Part shown: positions 14,199 through 21,532 of the stretch, in pieces
Position numbering within the stretch: position 1 is the first letter of the stretch
Layout of the letters: every line of letters starts with the position of its first letter
NCBI GenBank assembly: GCA_041477005.1
Contig: JBGOUJ010000017.1
Location: 1 to 30,700, forward strand
Direction of reading: 5' to 3'
From: JBGOUJ01 sp041477005
GTDB lineage: Bacteria > Acidobacteriota > Terriglobia > Bryobacterales > JACQDG01
DNA length: 30,700 nucleotides
Made by a program: the position numbers and the translations under genes
Notes under the pieces: model-generated
Told to the model about the DNA's origin: nothing
Databases searched by the model: none
Seen by the model: the letters and a program-made list of their open reading frames with translations, nothing else

Positions 14199-15422
14199 AT
14201 GACATCGAATTTCATTGCTCACGGGATCGGCGAGCGGGAGCTCGACAGCCGCCCCTCGGCCCAAAAACAGACGGAAGAAAACCTGGCGTCGCTGCTCGGG
14301 CCGTGGTTCGAAGACGCCGACGTCGCTCGCGTGCAGGCGGAGATCCCACGCATTTTGCGGGGTTCGCTGAGCAACGGCCGCTGGACCGCGGAATTCGAGG
14401 TGGCGGCGGCCGCTTCGGCCGGCACTCGTTATGCGGTCGCCTTCCCTTCCTGCACGGCGGCGCTGGAGTCGACGCTCTCCGCGCTGGCCATCGAGCCGGG
14501 TGACGGTTTCCTGGTGCCCGCCCAGACCTTCGCCGCCACCGGCATGGCCGTGCACCTGGCCGGCGGGCGCCCCGTGGTCTGCGACATCCGGCCCAAGACA
14601 CATTGCCTCGATCCGGACGAAATCGCCCGCAAGACCACGGCCCGCACCCGCGGCCTGATCCTGGTCCACATGGGCGGCCTCATCACCCCGGACCTGCCCG
14701 TCATCCTTTCGGAGTGCGCGAAGCGAGGCCTGCTGCTGATCGAAGATTGCGCCCATGCCCACGGGGCGAGCTGGAACGGCCGTCCTTCCGGCTCCATCGG
14801 CGTCGCCGGCTGCTTCAGCTATCACCCCACCAAGATCCTCACCACCGGCGAAGGCGGCGCCGTCGTCACCAACGATGAGCGCATCGCCGCCGTCGCCCGC
14901 TCCCTGCAGAACCGCGGCCGGGAAATGGACTCGCCCGTCGAGCTTTACGATCGCGTGGGCCGCAACAACCGCTTCCCGGAGATCTCGGCGCTGCTGGGCG
15001 TGGTGCAGTATCGCAACCTCGACAAATTCGTCCGGCTTCGCAACCTGGTGGCCGACTACTACCGCCATCGCCTGGCCGCCGAAGCTTCCGAAGTGGAGAT
15101 CCAGGCGCACCCCGCCGGCGTCGTACACTCCTACTGGAAATTCCTGCTGAATCTGCCTCCCGGCGCGTCACGGGAGCGGATGCAGGAGCGCATGAAGAAG
15201 CGCGGCGTGCCGGTGCATTGGTCCTACTTTCCGCCGCTGCACCTGCAGCCGGTGTTTCGCCGGCTATTCGACTATTCGCCCGGCCAGTGCCCCGTTGCGG
15301 AGGATGTGCTGGCGCGCAACCTCTGCCTTCCCATCCACCCCAGGATGGGCCGGCGCCATGCCGAGGTAGTCATCGATTGTTTCCTGGAAGCGTTCCACGC
15401 CGACAGGTCCCAAGTGGCATAG
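14199..15422 (+). CDS. DegT/DnrJ/EryC1/StrS-family PLP-dependent aminotransferase
   Basis: 407 residues from the ATG at 14199, chosen because GAGG lies 9 nt upstream; an ATG at 14184 is weaker. The family signature is complete: a PLP-phosphate site SCTAALE (84-90), IEDCAHAHGA (181-190) with Asp183 that pairs with the PLP nitrogen, and SYHPTKILTTGEGGAVVTND (207-226) with the Schiff-base Lys212. Enzymes of this family aminate keto-sugars bound to nucleotides, making amino sugars for surface polysaccharides and antibiotics. The next gene encodes a deacetylase and the one after an acyltransferase, so an N-acylated amino sugar in the polymer is a reasonable inference. The exact sugar cannot be deduced. 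The 256 nt upstream hold no other gene that I can support. Confidence 0.93.
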   Translation: MTSNFIAHGIGERELDSRPSAQKQTEENLASLLGPWFEDADVARVQAEIPRILRGSLSNGRWTAEFEVAAAASAGTRYAVAFPSCTAALESTLSALAIEPGDGFLVPAQTFAATGMAVHLAGGRPVVCDIRPKTHCLDPDEIARKTTARTRGLILVHMGGLITPDLPVILSECAKRGLLLIEDCAHAHGASWNGRPSGSIGVAGCFSYHPTKILTTGEGGAVVTNDERIAAVARSLQNRGREMDSPVELYDRVGRNNRFPEISALLGVVQYRNLDKFVRLRNLVADYYRHRLAAEASEVEIQAHPAGVVHSYWKFLLNLPPGASRERMQERMKKRGVPVHWSYFPPLHLQPVFRRLFDYSPGQCPVAEDVLARNLCLPIHPRMGRRHAEVVIDCFLEAFHADRSQVA

Positions 15423-15444
15423 ACCAAACAGGAGGCCAGAAACC

Positions 15445-16464
15445 TTGCCCATTTCCACCAGCCATTCCGGCAAAATGTTCGAACGCGGCGTAGCGGTGAT
15501 TTCGATCGATACCGAGTGCCTCTGGGGGCACTTCGACCGGCTGGATGAAAAGCGGTTTCACGAAAAGTTCCCCAACGCAACAGCGGTCGCCGACGGTTTG
15601 CTCGCTTGCCTATGCCAGGCGGATCTCAGCGCGACCTGGGCGGTCGTGGGCGGCCTCGCGCTGGGCGAGTGCGCCGGCTCGGCCGACCCCCGTATGCAAG
15701 GCCTGCCGCCCTACTGGATCCGGTCGGTTCCCGCCGGCAACCAGGCGACGGCTCCGCTTTGGTACCATCGCAGCTTCGTCCGGCGGATTCGGGACGCCCG
15801 TCCCACCCAGGACGTCGGACTCCATGGCGGCCTGACCCATATGATCTGGAACGACCCGCGCGCCTCTCGCGAAACGCTCCAGCAGGAATTGTCAGCGGGC
15901 GTCCACGCCCTGGAAGAGATTTCCATCCGGCCTCGCTCCTTTGTGTTTCCCCGCAACAAGGAGGCTCGCCTGAGCTTGCTGCCCCAAGCCGGCATCCGCT
16001 GTTATCGCGGCCGCGGCCCGACCCCGTCCGAGCAACTGGGGGGCGGTCTTCCGACGGCGGCTGCGCGTATGGTCGAGGAGCTGAGCCGATTCACGCCGCC
16101 GCCCGTCTGGCCCGAAGAAACCTGGCCCGGTCTTTGGAACATCCCGGCCTCGCTCGTCCTCTATCCGATGAGTGAAGGGCGATTGCGCGTGGTCCCCCCA
16201 CCAGCCCGCCTGGAGCGGGTTCGCCGCGGCATCGACGCCGCCGCCAGCCGCCGCGGCATCTTTCACCTCTGTCTCCATCCCGAAACCCTGGCCGAGGGTT
16301 CCCGGGCGTTTTCGATCTTCGAAGGCATGGTCGAGCAGTTGGTGCGCGCCCGCGAAGCCGGCGACATCGAGATCCTTACCATGGCCCAGGTCGCCGACCG
16401 CATGGAGCGCCGGCGGGGAAGAAGCGCACCCAATACCCAGCGGCGGTATGCAGCGGCCGATTAA
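15445..16464 (+). CDS. Polysaccharide deacetylase-like protein (NodB-type fold)
   Basis: 339 residues from a TTG at 15445. A perfect AGGAGG (15430-15435) is 9 nt upstream and decides the start; the first ATG, at 15475, has no such site. Candidate metal and catalytic residues are Asp22 in VISIDTE, His127 and His132 in LHGGLTH, and His278 in HLCLHP, with FVFPRNKE (167-173) in the position of the third NodB motif. The motifs deviate from classical NodB (TFDD, HSxxH), so the enzyme is an atypical member; related deacetylases are part of PEP-CTERM-type polysaccharide loci. It would remove N- or O-acetyl groups from the polymer or its precursor. No signal peptide is evident, suggesting cytoplasmic action. 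It begins 22 nt after the aminotransferase stop and its end overlaps the small gene that follows. Confidence 0.87.
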   Translation: MPISTSHSGKMFERGVAVISIDTECLWGHFDRLDEKRFHEKFPNATAVADGLLACLCQADLSATWAVVGGLALGECAGSADPRMQGLPPYWIRSVPAGNQATAPLWYHRSFVRRIRDARPTQDVGLHGGLTHMIWNDPRASRETLQQELSAGVHALEEISIRPRSFVFPRNKEARLSLLPQAGIRCYRGRGPTPSEQLGGGLPTAAARMVEELSRFTPPPVWPEETWPGLWNIPASLVLYPMSEGRLRVVPPPARLERVRRGIDAAASRRGIFHLCLHPETLAEGSRAFSIFEGMVEQLVRAREAGDIEILTMAQVADRMERRRGRSAPNTQRRYAAAD

Positions 16465-16684
16465 GATCCTCGACATCATCGACACGGCGGCCTCCGCCAG
16501 GGAGATCCTGCTCCACCGGGTGGAGGCCGTCAACCGCCGCGTCTACCGGCACCTCGACGAGCGCACCATGATCCAGCGGATCCTCGACGTCTGCTTTCGC
16601 TTGTTCCCCGCACCCGATCCCGAGCACGAGCCCGTGCCGGCCCTGGACAGTCCGGGCGGCAGCCGGCAGGGAGCAGTCGCCTGA
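16448..16684 (+). CDS. Small conserved-looking protein of unknown function
   Basis: 78 residues from an ATG at 16448. It overlaps the deacetylase end by 17 nt and stops 2 nt before the ATG of the acyltransferase gene, a spacing that suggests a real translated gene in a tightly packed operon. The sequence begins MQRPIKILDIIDTAASAREILLHRVEAVNRR and continues with a helical stretch (HLDERTMIQRILDVCFRLF) before a Pro-rich tail. No family is recognised, and no signal peptide or membrane segment is seen. The frame is open further upstream inside the deacetylase gene, but those residues look like an antisense-style shadow. The ribosome binding site is weak, so translational coupling to the deacetylase may be needed. 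Confidence 0.55.
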   Translation: MQRPIKILDIIDTAASAREILLHRVEAVNRRVYRHLDERTMIQRILDVCFRLFPAPDPEHEPVPALDSPGGSRQGAVA

Positions 16685-16686
16685 CC

Positions 16687-17631
16687 ATGCCAGCCCAACC
16701 CCGCACCCGCGGAGAAGGCCTCGCCCGGTTCCTGGAGCTGCGCGGCGGCCAGATCGTCGAAGCCGCGGGCGCACTGTGGCAAGGCATCGGGAAAGGCTTC
16801 TACATCAGCCTCCCTTATCACGCGCTCCTCGATCCCGATCCAGCCGAGCTCACCGAGATGCTGAGCCGCGCAGAGGGCCTGGGCGCCAGTTTCCCCTCGC
16901 TCACCTGGCCCGGTCTGCCGGGCGGGCTGTGTGTTTACCGCCGCGGGCAGCCATACACGCTTTCCTCAGTGCATCCCAAGCAGCGGGCCCGCGTGCGCCA
17001 GGGCCTGGAGCGATGCGAAATCCGGCGGGTGGACGAATCCGAACTCCTCGCCCAGGGCCTGCTCTTAAATCTCGAAATTATGGAACATCGGGGCCGCCTC
17101 GACCCGGAGTTCAGCGATCCCCGCCGCTGGAGGCGCCTGGTAGATGCCATCCTTCTCACGCCAGGCGCCGTCGTCCTCGGCTCTTTCGTGGAGGGCCGCC
17201 TGGCCGCTTACGCCATCAGCTATCAGGAGGATGGCTGGCTCTACATTCTCGATCAGATATGGCGCCCGGGTGATCGGCAGAACTGTCCCAACCACGCGCT
17301 CACTTTCTGCCTGACGCAAGCCGCCTCCGAGGATCCGGAGGTCGACGCCGTCTCCTACGGCCCCACCGGGCTGGGAGGAACTGATTACCTGCACGAACAT
17401 CAGCTCCGGTTCGGCTACAAGCCAGCCCCTCACAGCTTCGCTTTCCACCTGAACCCTTCCTTTTCACCAGTTCTTATCAACCGCTGGGCGATGCAGTTGG
17501 TAAGCCTGGCCCGCCGGGTCAACCCGCGAGGCCAAAGTCTGGTGCGCCTTTCCGCCATCCTGGAAGGAGCAGCCGCCGCGCGGGGGCGAAGGGACTCCCG
17601 CCGCCAAGCCGGTACGGCCCCACCGGTCTGA
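16687..17631 (+). CDS. GNAT/FemAB-like acyltransferase
   Basis: 314 residues, ATG at 16687 only 2 nt after the previous stop. The centre (about 90-245) has the GNAT-like arrangement of FemAB/BioF2-type acyltransferases: SVHPKQRARVRQGLERCEIRRV, LLLNLEIMEHRG, a beta-rich GAVVLGSFVEGRLAAYAISYQEDGWLYILDQIWRPGD, and NHALTFCLTQAASEDPEVDAVSYGPTGLGGTDYLHEHQLRFGYKP. Proteins of this kind (FemAB-like PEP-CTERM-associated) occur in exosortase-type polysaccharide loci. The substrate would be an amino sugar or an aminoacylated precursor; this is inferred from context with the aminotransferase and deacetylase. The N-terminal 85 residues and the basic C-terminal tail (AARGRRDSRRQ) show no recognised domain. 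It is the last gene of the plus-strand run and meets the methyltransferase gene convergently. Confidence 0.75.
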   Translation: MPAQPRTRGEGLARFLELRGGQIVEAAGALWQGIGKGFYISLPYHALLDPDPAELTEMLSRAEGLGASFPSLTWPGLPGGLCVYRRGQPYTLSSVHPKQRARVRQGLERCEIRRVDESELLAQGLLLNLEIMEHRGRLDPEFSDPRRWRRLVDAILLTPGAVVLGSFVEGRLAAYAISYQEDGWLYILDQIWRPGDRQNCPNHALTFCLTQAASEDPEVDAVSYGPTGLGGTDYLHEHQLRFGYKPAPHSFAFHLNPSFSPVLINRWAMQLVSLARRVNPRGQSLVRLSAILEGAAAARGRRDSRRQAGTAPPV

Positions 17632-17728
17632 GCCTGGGTGACGAATCGCCTTTACACCCTTACAGTTTGGGCTCAGAAACCCCCCACCCGCCGGTGTAGG
17701 TGATGGCTCGGAATGTATGGACCGACGC

Positions 17729-18742
17729 CTACTTGCGGCTGATGATCACGCTCTGCGGCGAGCGCTCGAGCGAGCGGATCTCGCTCCGCGCAAAGCCCGC
17801 CCGCTGGAACATCTGCTCGTACTGGGAGAAGGGGTAGGCGTCGCCCGACGGCGTTGTGGCCAGCATGATCAAGCTGAACGCGGCCGCCGCTGGGGGCGAG
17901 ACCCGGTCGTCATTCGGGACGAACTCCATTGTTACGGCGCGGCCGCCGTCCTTGAGCGCCTGGTAAACTTTATGCAACAAGCCCTCGCAGGTCGGAATAT
18001 CGAAGTGGTGCAGGAAATTCGTCAGCAGGACGATATCAAAGCCGCCGCCATAGTCCGCCTCGAAAGCGCTGCCGGGCAAGGTATGAAAGCGCGACGCTAC
18101 CCCGGCCGCCTGCGCATTTTCCTGAGCTACCGCCAGCACCCTCGCCCAGTCCAAGGCCACGATCTCTGCGTTCGGGTTCCGCCTAGCGATGGTGATGCCG
18201 AACACGCCATGACCGGCCGCGATGTCGAGCACTCTCCACTTGTGGCCGGCGCCGGCATCGATCAAAGCAGCGATCTCTTCGGCGGCCGGCGTCATCATCG
18301 GAGCCATGCTGCGGGCAAAGGTGACCCAGAGCGGATTCTCCCGAGCCACGGTTCCGTCCGCGCCCATCATCGTGCCGCCTCTTCGGACCACCGCTGCGAG
18401 GTCCTGGAATGCGTCCCTCAACTCCGGCGCGCCAAGGAACTGGACCATCGTGCCGAGGTACGCCGGGGAACGACGGTCCAGAAAGGCCGCGGCGTGGGGG
18501 CCTAGGCCGTACTGATCACCGTCCTTGGTCAGCAATCCGGCCACAACCAGGAAGTCACACAAGATGCGCATCCCCCGATCCGAAGCCTGGCAGCGCTCGG
18601 CCAGCGCGTGGGCGGTGCGTACCCCTTCGCCGATTCCCGTAAAAACATCCAGCTCGATGGCGCCCTTCAGGGCGGCCGTCAGTTGATAGGCATTGAGTGT
18701 CTGAAAAATGAGCTCCGGTGTCAGCGCCGTTTGTCGGTCCAT
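17729..18742 (-). CDS. SAM-dependent methyltransferase (O-methyltransferase family)
   Basis: 337 residues from the ATG at 18742; a GTG at 18760 would add six residues and neither has a good ribosome binding site. The N-terminal ~100 residues form the winged-helix dimerisation region of the O-methyltransferase family (LTPELIFQTLNAYQLTAALKGAIELDVF ... LLTKDGDQYGLGPHAAAFL). The SAM-binding motif I is VLDIAAGHGVFG (171-182), followed by VALDWA and LTNFLHHFD. Such enzymes methylate hydroxyls of small molecules, often secondary metabolites or quinone-like compounds; the substrate cannot be told. It is divergent from the MATE transporter, with about 55 nt between them, so the two may serve one compound, a modification enzyme plus exporter. 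It is not clearly linked to the polysaccharide locus. Confidence 0.88.
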   Translation of the reverse strand: MDRQTALTPELIFQTLNAYQLTAALKGAIELDVFTGIGEGVRTAHALAERCQASDRGMRILCDFLVVAGLLTKDGDQYGLGPHAAAFLDRRSPAYLGTMVQFLGAPELRDAFQDLAAVVRRGGTMMGADGTVARENPLWVTFARSMAPMMTPAAEEIAALIDAGAGHKWRVLDIAAGHGVFGITIARRNPNAEIVALDWARVLAVAQENAQAAGVASRFHTLPGSAFEADYGGGFDIVLLTNFLHHFDIPTCEGLLHKVYQALKDGGRAVTMEFVPNDDRVSPPAAAAFSLIMLATTPSGDAYPFSQYEQMFQRAGFARSEIRSLERSPQSVIISRK

Positions 18743-18796
18743 GCCAGAATCATACACCACGCAAGTCGAGTTGGAACGGTACTAGACTGGTTGGAA

Positions 18797-20158
18797 GTGT
18801 CCGAACCATTTTCTGACCTCCGCCGCGAGCTCGGCCCTATGCTCCGCCTCTCCGTTCCGCTGGTCCTCGCCGAGCTCGGCTGGATGAGTATGGGCATCGC
18901 AGATACCATGATGGTCGGCCGGTTGCCCGATAGCGCCGCGGCCATGGGCGCCGTCAGCCTCGGCGGCGTGCTCTTCTACACGGTCGGCATTTTCGGCAGC
19001 GGTCTGCTGCTCGGCCTGGACACACTGGTTTCCCGAGCCTTCGGCGCCGGCGACGTCGCCGATTGCCATCGGTCGCTGCTTAACGCGGTGTACCTGACGG
19101 TCGGCGTGGCGCCCTTGCTGATGGGCTTCTTATGGCTCGGCTCGCCGCTGCTCGGCTCCTTCGGCATCGATCCCGCCGTGCTGGGCCAAGCCATTGCCTA
19201 TCTGCACGCCATCATCTGGAGCACCTGGCCCCTGCTGCTCTACTTCGCTTTTCGCCGCTATCTGCAAGGGATGAACATCGTGCGGCCGATCACGTTCGCC
19301 CTGGTCACGGCCAACCTGGTCAACCTGGCCGGCAACTGGATCCTGATCTACGGGCGTTTCGGCGCCCCCGCCCTCGGCGTTGCCGGCTCCGGGTGGGCCA
19401 CCTGCCTTTCCCGCGTTTACATGGCTGCGGTGCTGCTCGGCGCGATTCTCTATCACGACCGCCGCTACCGAACCGGCCTGCTCGAAACGCCCTTCCAGCC
19501 AAACTTGGCCCGCATTCGCCGCCTGGTGAGCCTCGGGCTTCCTGCCGCCGGCCAGTTGAGCGTGGAAGTAGGTGTCTTCGCCACCGCTACTGCGTTGATC
19601 GCAAAGTTAGACCCTGTCTCGCTGGCTGGCCATCAGATCGCCATGAACGCCGCCAGCTTCACTTACATGGTTCCGCTCGGCATCAGCTCGGCTGCCGCCG
19701 TCCGTGTTGGCCAAGCCCTCGGCCGCGGCGATCTGCGCGGCGCGGGCCGCTCCGGCTGGGCCGCTCTCGCGCTGGGCGCCGCGTTCATGCTCTGCCCGGC
19801 GCTCGCCTTCCTGGTGGTCCCCCGTTACGTAGCGCGACTGTTCACTCCCGATCCTGCCGTGATTCGCGCCGGCGCGTCCTTGCTCGTGATCGCGGCCTTC
19901 TTCCAGCTCTTTGACGGTCTTCAGACCGTAGCCACCGGCGCCCTGCGAGGCGCCGGCGACACCCGGACCCCGATGGTCTGCCATCTCTTGGGCTACTGGA
20001 TCATCGGTCTGCCACTGGGCTATTTCCTCTGCTTCGCCCGACATTGGGGCGCGCCCGGCCTCTGGGCCGGTCTTTGTGTCGCCCTGATTCTCATCGGCGT
20101 CGTGCTGCTGCTGGCGTGGCACCAGTATCTCGATCAGCGCTCCTCACGCGAGGTATGA
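18797..20158 (+). CDS. MATE-family multidrug/metabolite efflux transporter
   Basis: 453 residues if started at the GTG at 18797 (TTG at 18791 and ATG at 18839 are alternatives; the ribosome binding site is not decisive). Any longer frame would run across the divergent methyltransferase gene and is rejected. The N-terminus LRRELGPMLRLSVPLVLAELGWMSMGIADTMMVGRL is the standard start of MATE proteins. About twelve membrane segments are visible, in two halves; the second contains LAGHQIAMNAASFTYMVPLGISSAAAVRVGQALGRGD, a strong family signature. MATE transporters expel cationic compounds or metabolites in exchange for Na+ or H+. Length fits the family (about 450). Divergence from the methyltransferase suggests a shared spacer promoter. 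Confidence 0.93.
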   Translation: MSEPFSDLRRELGPMLRLSVPLVLAELGWMSMGIADTMMVGRLPDSAAAMGAVSLGGVLFYTVGIFGSGLLLGLDTLVSRAFGAGDVADCHRSLLNAVYLTVGVAPLLMGFLWLGSPLLGSFGIDPAVLGQAIAYLHAIIWSTWPLLLYFAFRRYLQGMNIVRPITFALVTANLVNLAGNWILIYGRFGAPALGVAGSGWATCLSRVYMAAVLLGAILYHDRRYRTGLLETPFQPNLARIRRLVSLGLPAAGQLSVEVGVFATATALIAKLDPVSLAGHQIAMNAASFTYMVPLGISSAAAVRVGQALGRGDLRGAGRSGWAALALGAAFMLCPALAFLVVPRYVARLFTPDPAVIRAGASLLVIAAFFQLFDGLQTVATGALRGAGDTRTPMVCHLLGYWIIGLPLGYFLCFARHWGAPGLWAGLCVALILIGVVLLLAWHQYLDQRSSREV

Positions 20159-20284
20159 TTCCAAGGGTGAGCCGGACCAGAGCCGTTCGGGGCGACGGAG
20201 CAGGGGGCGCCGGCCGCTCTGGAAACGATTCGCGCGCTGGCCGAATACTTCCGCTCGAGCGATGGGCCATGTGCCGCCTTACCA

Positions 20285-21447
20285 ATGAAGATTAAAGCCA
20301 TCCACGATCAGACCGTTTCCATACGCTCGGAGATGAGCAACGCGTTCATCAGCTTCGCTGAAATGACCGTGTCGGCCGTGGCCGTGCTCACCGATGTGAT
20401 CCGCGACGGCAAACCGGTAGCCGGCTTCGGCTTCACTTCCAACGGCCGCTACACGCAGAGCGGCATCCTGCGCGAGCGGATGATCCCCCGGCTGCTGAAA
20501 GCCTCGGAGACCGAGCTGCTCGATGAAGCCGGCGCTAACTTCACCCCTTCCAAGCCTGGCAAGTCATGATGCGCAACGAAAAGCCCGGCGGCCATGGAGA
20601 GCGCTCGGCGGCCGTCGCCGCCATCGACATGGCCTTGTGGGACGTCGTTGCGAAGATCGAGGAAAAGCCGCTCTACCGCGTCCTGGCCGAGCGCTACCGC
20701 GGCGCCCAGGCGGATTCCGACGTCTACGTTTACGCCGCCGGCGGCTACTACTCGGCTCGCGGGCTCACCGGCCTGCAAGACGAGATGCGCGGCTATCTCG
20801 ATCTGGGATACGAAGCTGTGAAGATGAAAGTGGGCGGCGCGCCGCTCACGGAAGATCTCCGCCGCATGGAGGCGGTTCTGCAGGTGGTTGGTTCCGGCAG
20901 CCGCCTGGCCGTGGACGCCAACGGCCGCTTCGACCTGGAAACGGCGTTGCGCTATTCTGAAGCTCTGGCCCCCTACGAGCTGAAGTGGTACGAGGAGCCC
21001 GGCGATCCACTCGATTACGAACTGCTGAAGGAAGTGGCCGCCGTTTCGACCACCCCGATCGCCACCGGGGAGAACCTATTTTCGATGCAGGATTCCCGCA
21101 ACCTCATCCGCTATGGCGGCCTGGACCGCGAGACCGCCTTCCTTCAGATGGATCCAGCCCTCAGTTACGGCCTGGTGGAGTATCTAAGTATCCTGGAGAT
21201 ACTTCGCGCCGCGGGCTGGTCCTGGCGCCGCTGCGTCCCCCACGGCGGCCATCAGTTCGCCCTGCACATCGCCGCCGGCCTGGGTCTCGGCGGCAACGAA
21301 TCCTACCCCGGCGTCTTCCAGCCCTTCGGCGGCTTCGCCGACCACTCGCGGCTGCAAAACGGACGCATCCGCCTCGCCGACGTTCCCGGCCTCGGCATTG
21401 AGCTGAAATCCAACCTCTACGCCGTCTTCCGTGAGATGATGCGCTAA
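20285..21447 (+). pseudogene. D-tartrate dehydratase-like enolase-superfamily gene split by a one-base frameshift
   Basis: Two adjoining frames, 20285-20569 (94 codons) and 20566-21447 (293 residues), together form a mandelate racemase/muconate-lactonising-type protein close to D-tartrate dehydratase (TarD). The first frame ends NFTPSKPGKS-stop; the second resumes at the point a relative would read KxWxxMMRNEKPGGHGERS. Inserting one base after position 20553 restores a continuous protein. All catalytic features are intact: KMK of the KxK motif (AVKMKVGG), DANGRF, WYEEPGD, ATGENLF and PHGGHQ. The TGA of the first frame overlaps the ATG of the second (ATGA, 20566-20569), so coupled translation of two fragments is conceivable, as is a sequencing error. 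The start at 20285 has no good ribosome binding site. If intact, it would dehydrate D-tartrate or a related acid sugar to the keto acid. Confidence 0.85.
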
Positions 21448-21532
21448 CTGACAGTAAATAGGAGAAAATGGGGCGATTTTCACTCGATTCTGCACAGCGG
21501 GGCTGGCAACCTCGCAGCGAAAAGAGGTCGTT

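Noticed and set aside
14103..15128. 341-codon minus-strand frame opposite the aminotransferase
   Set aside because: Antisense shadow produced by high GC content; the plus strand carries the complete DegT-family signature.
17627..17677. Inverted repeat TCTGAGCC / GGCTCAGA between the convergent acyltransferase and methyltransferase genes
   Set aside because: The loop is 35 nt long and no T tract follows on either strand, so I do not call it a terminator.
18608..18796. N-terminal extension of the MATE frame
   Set aside because: It runs opposite the methyltransferase gene; MATE proteins start near the LRRELGPMLRL segment.
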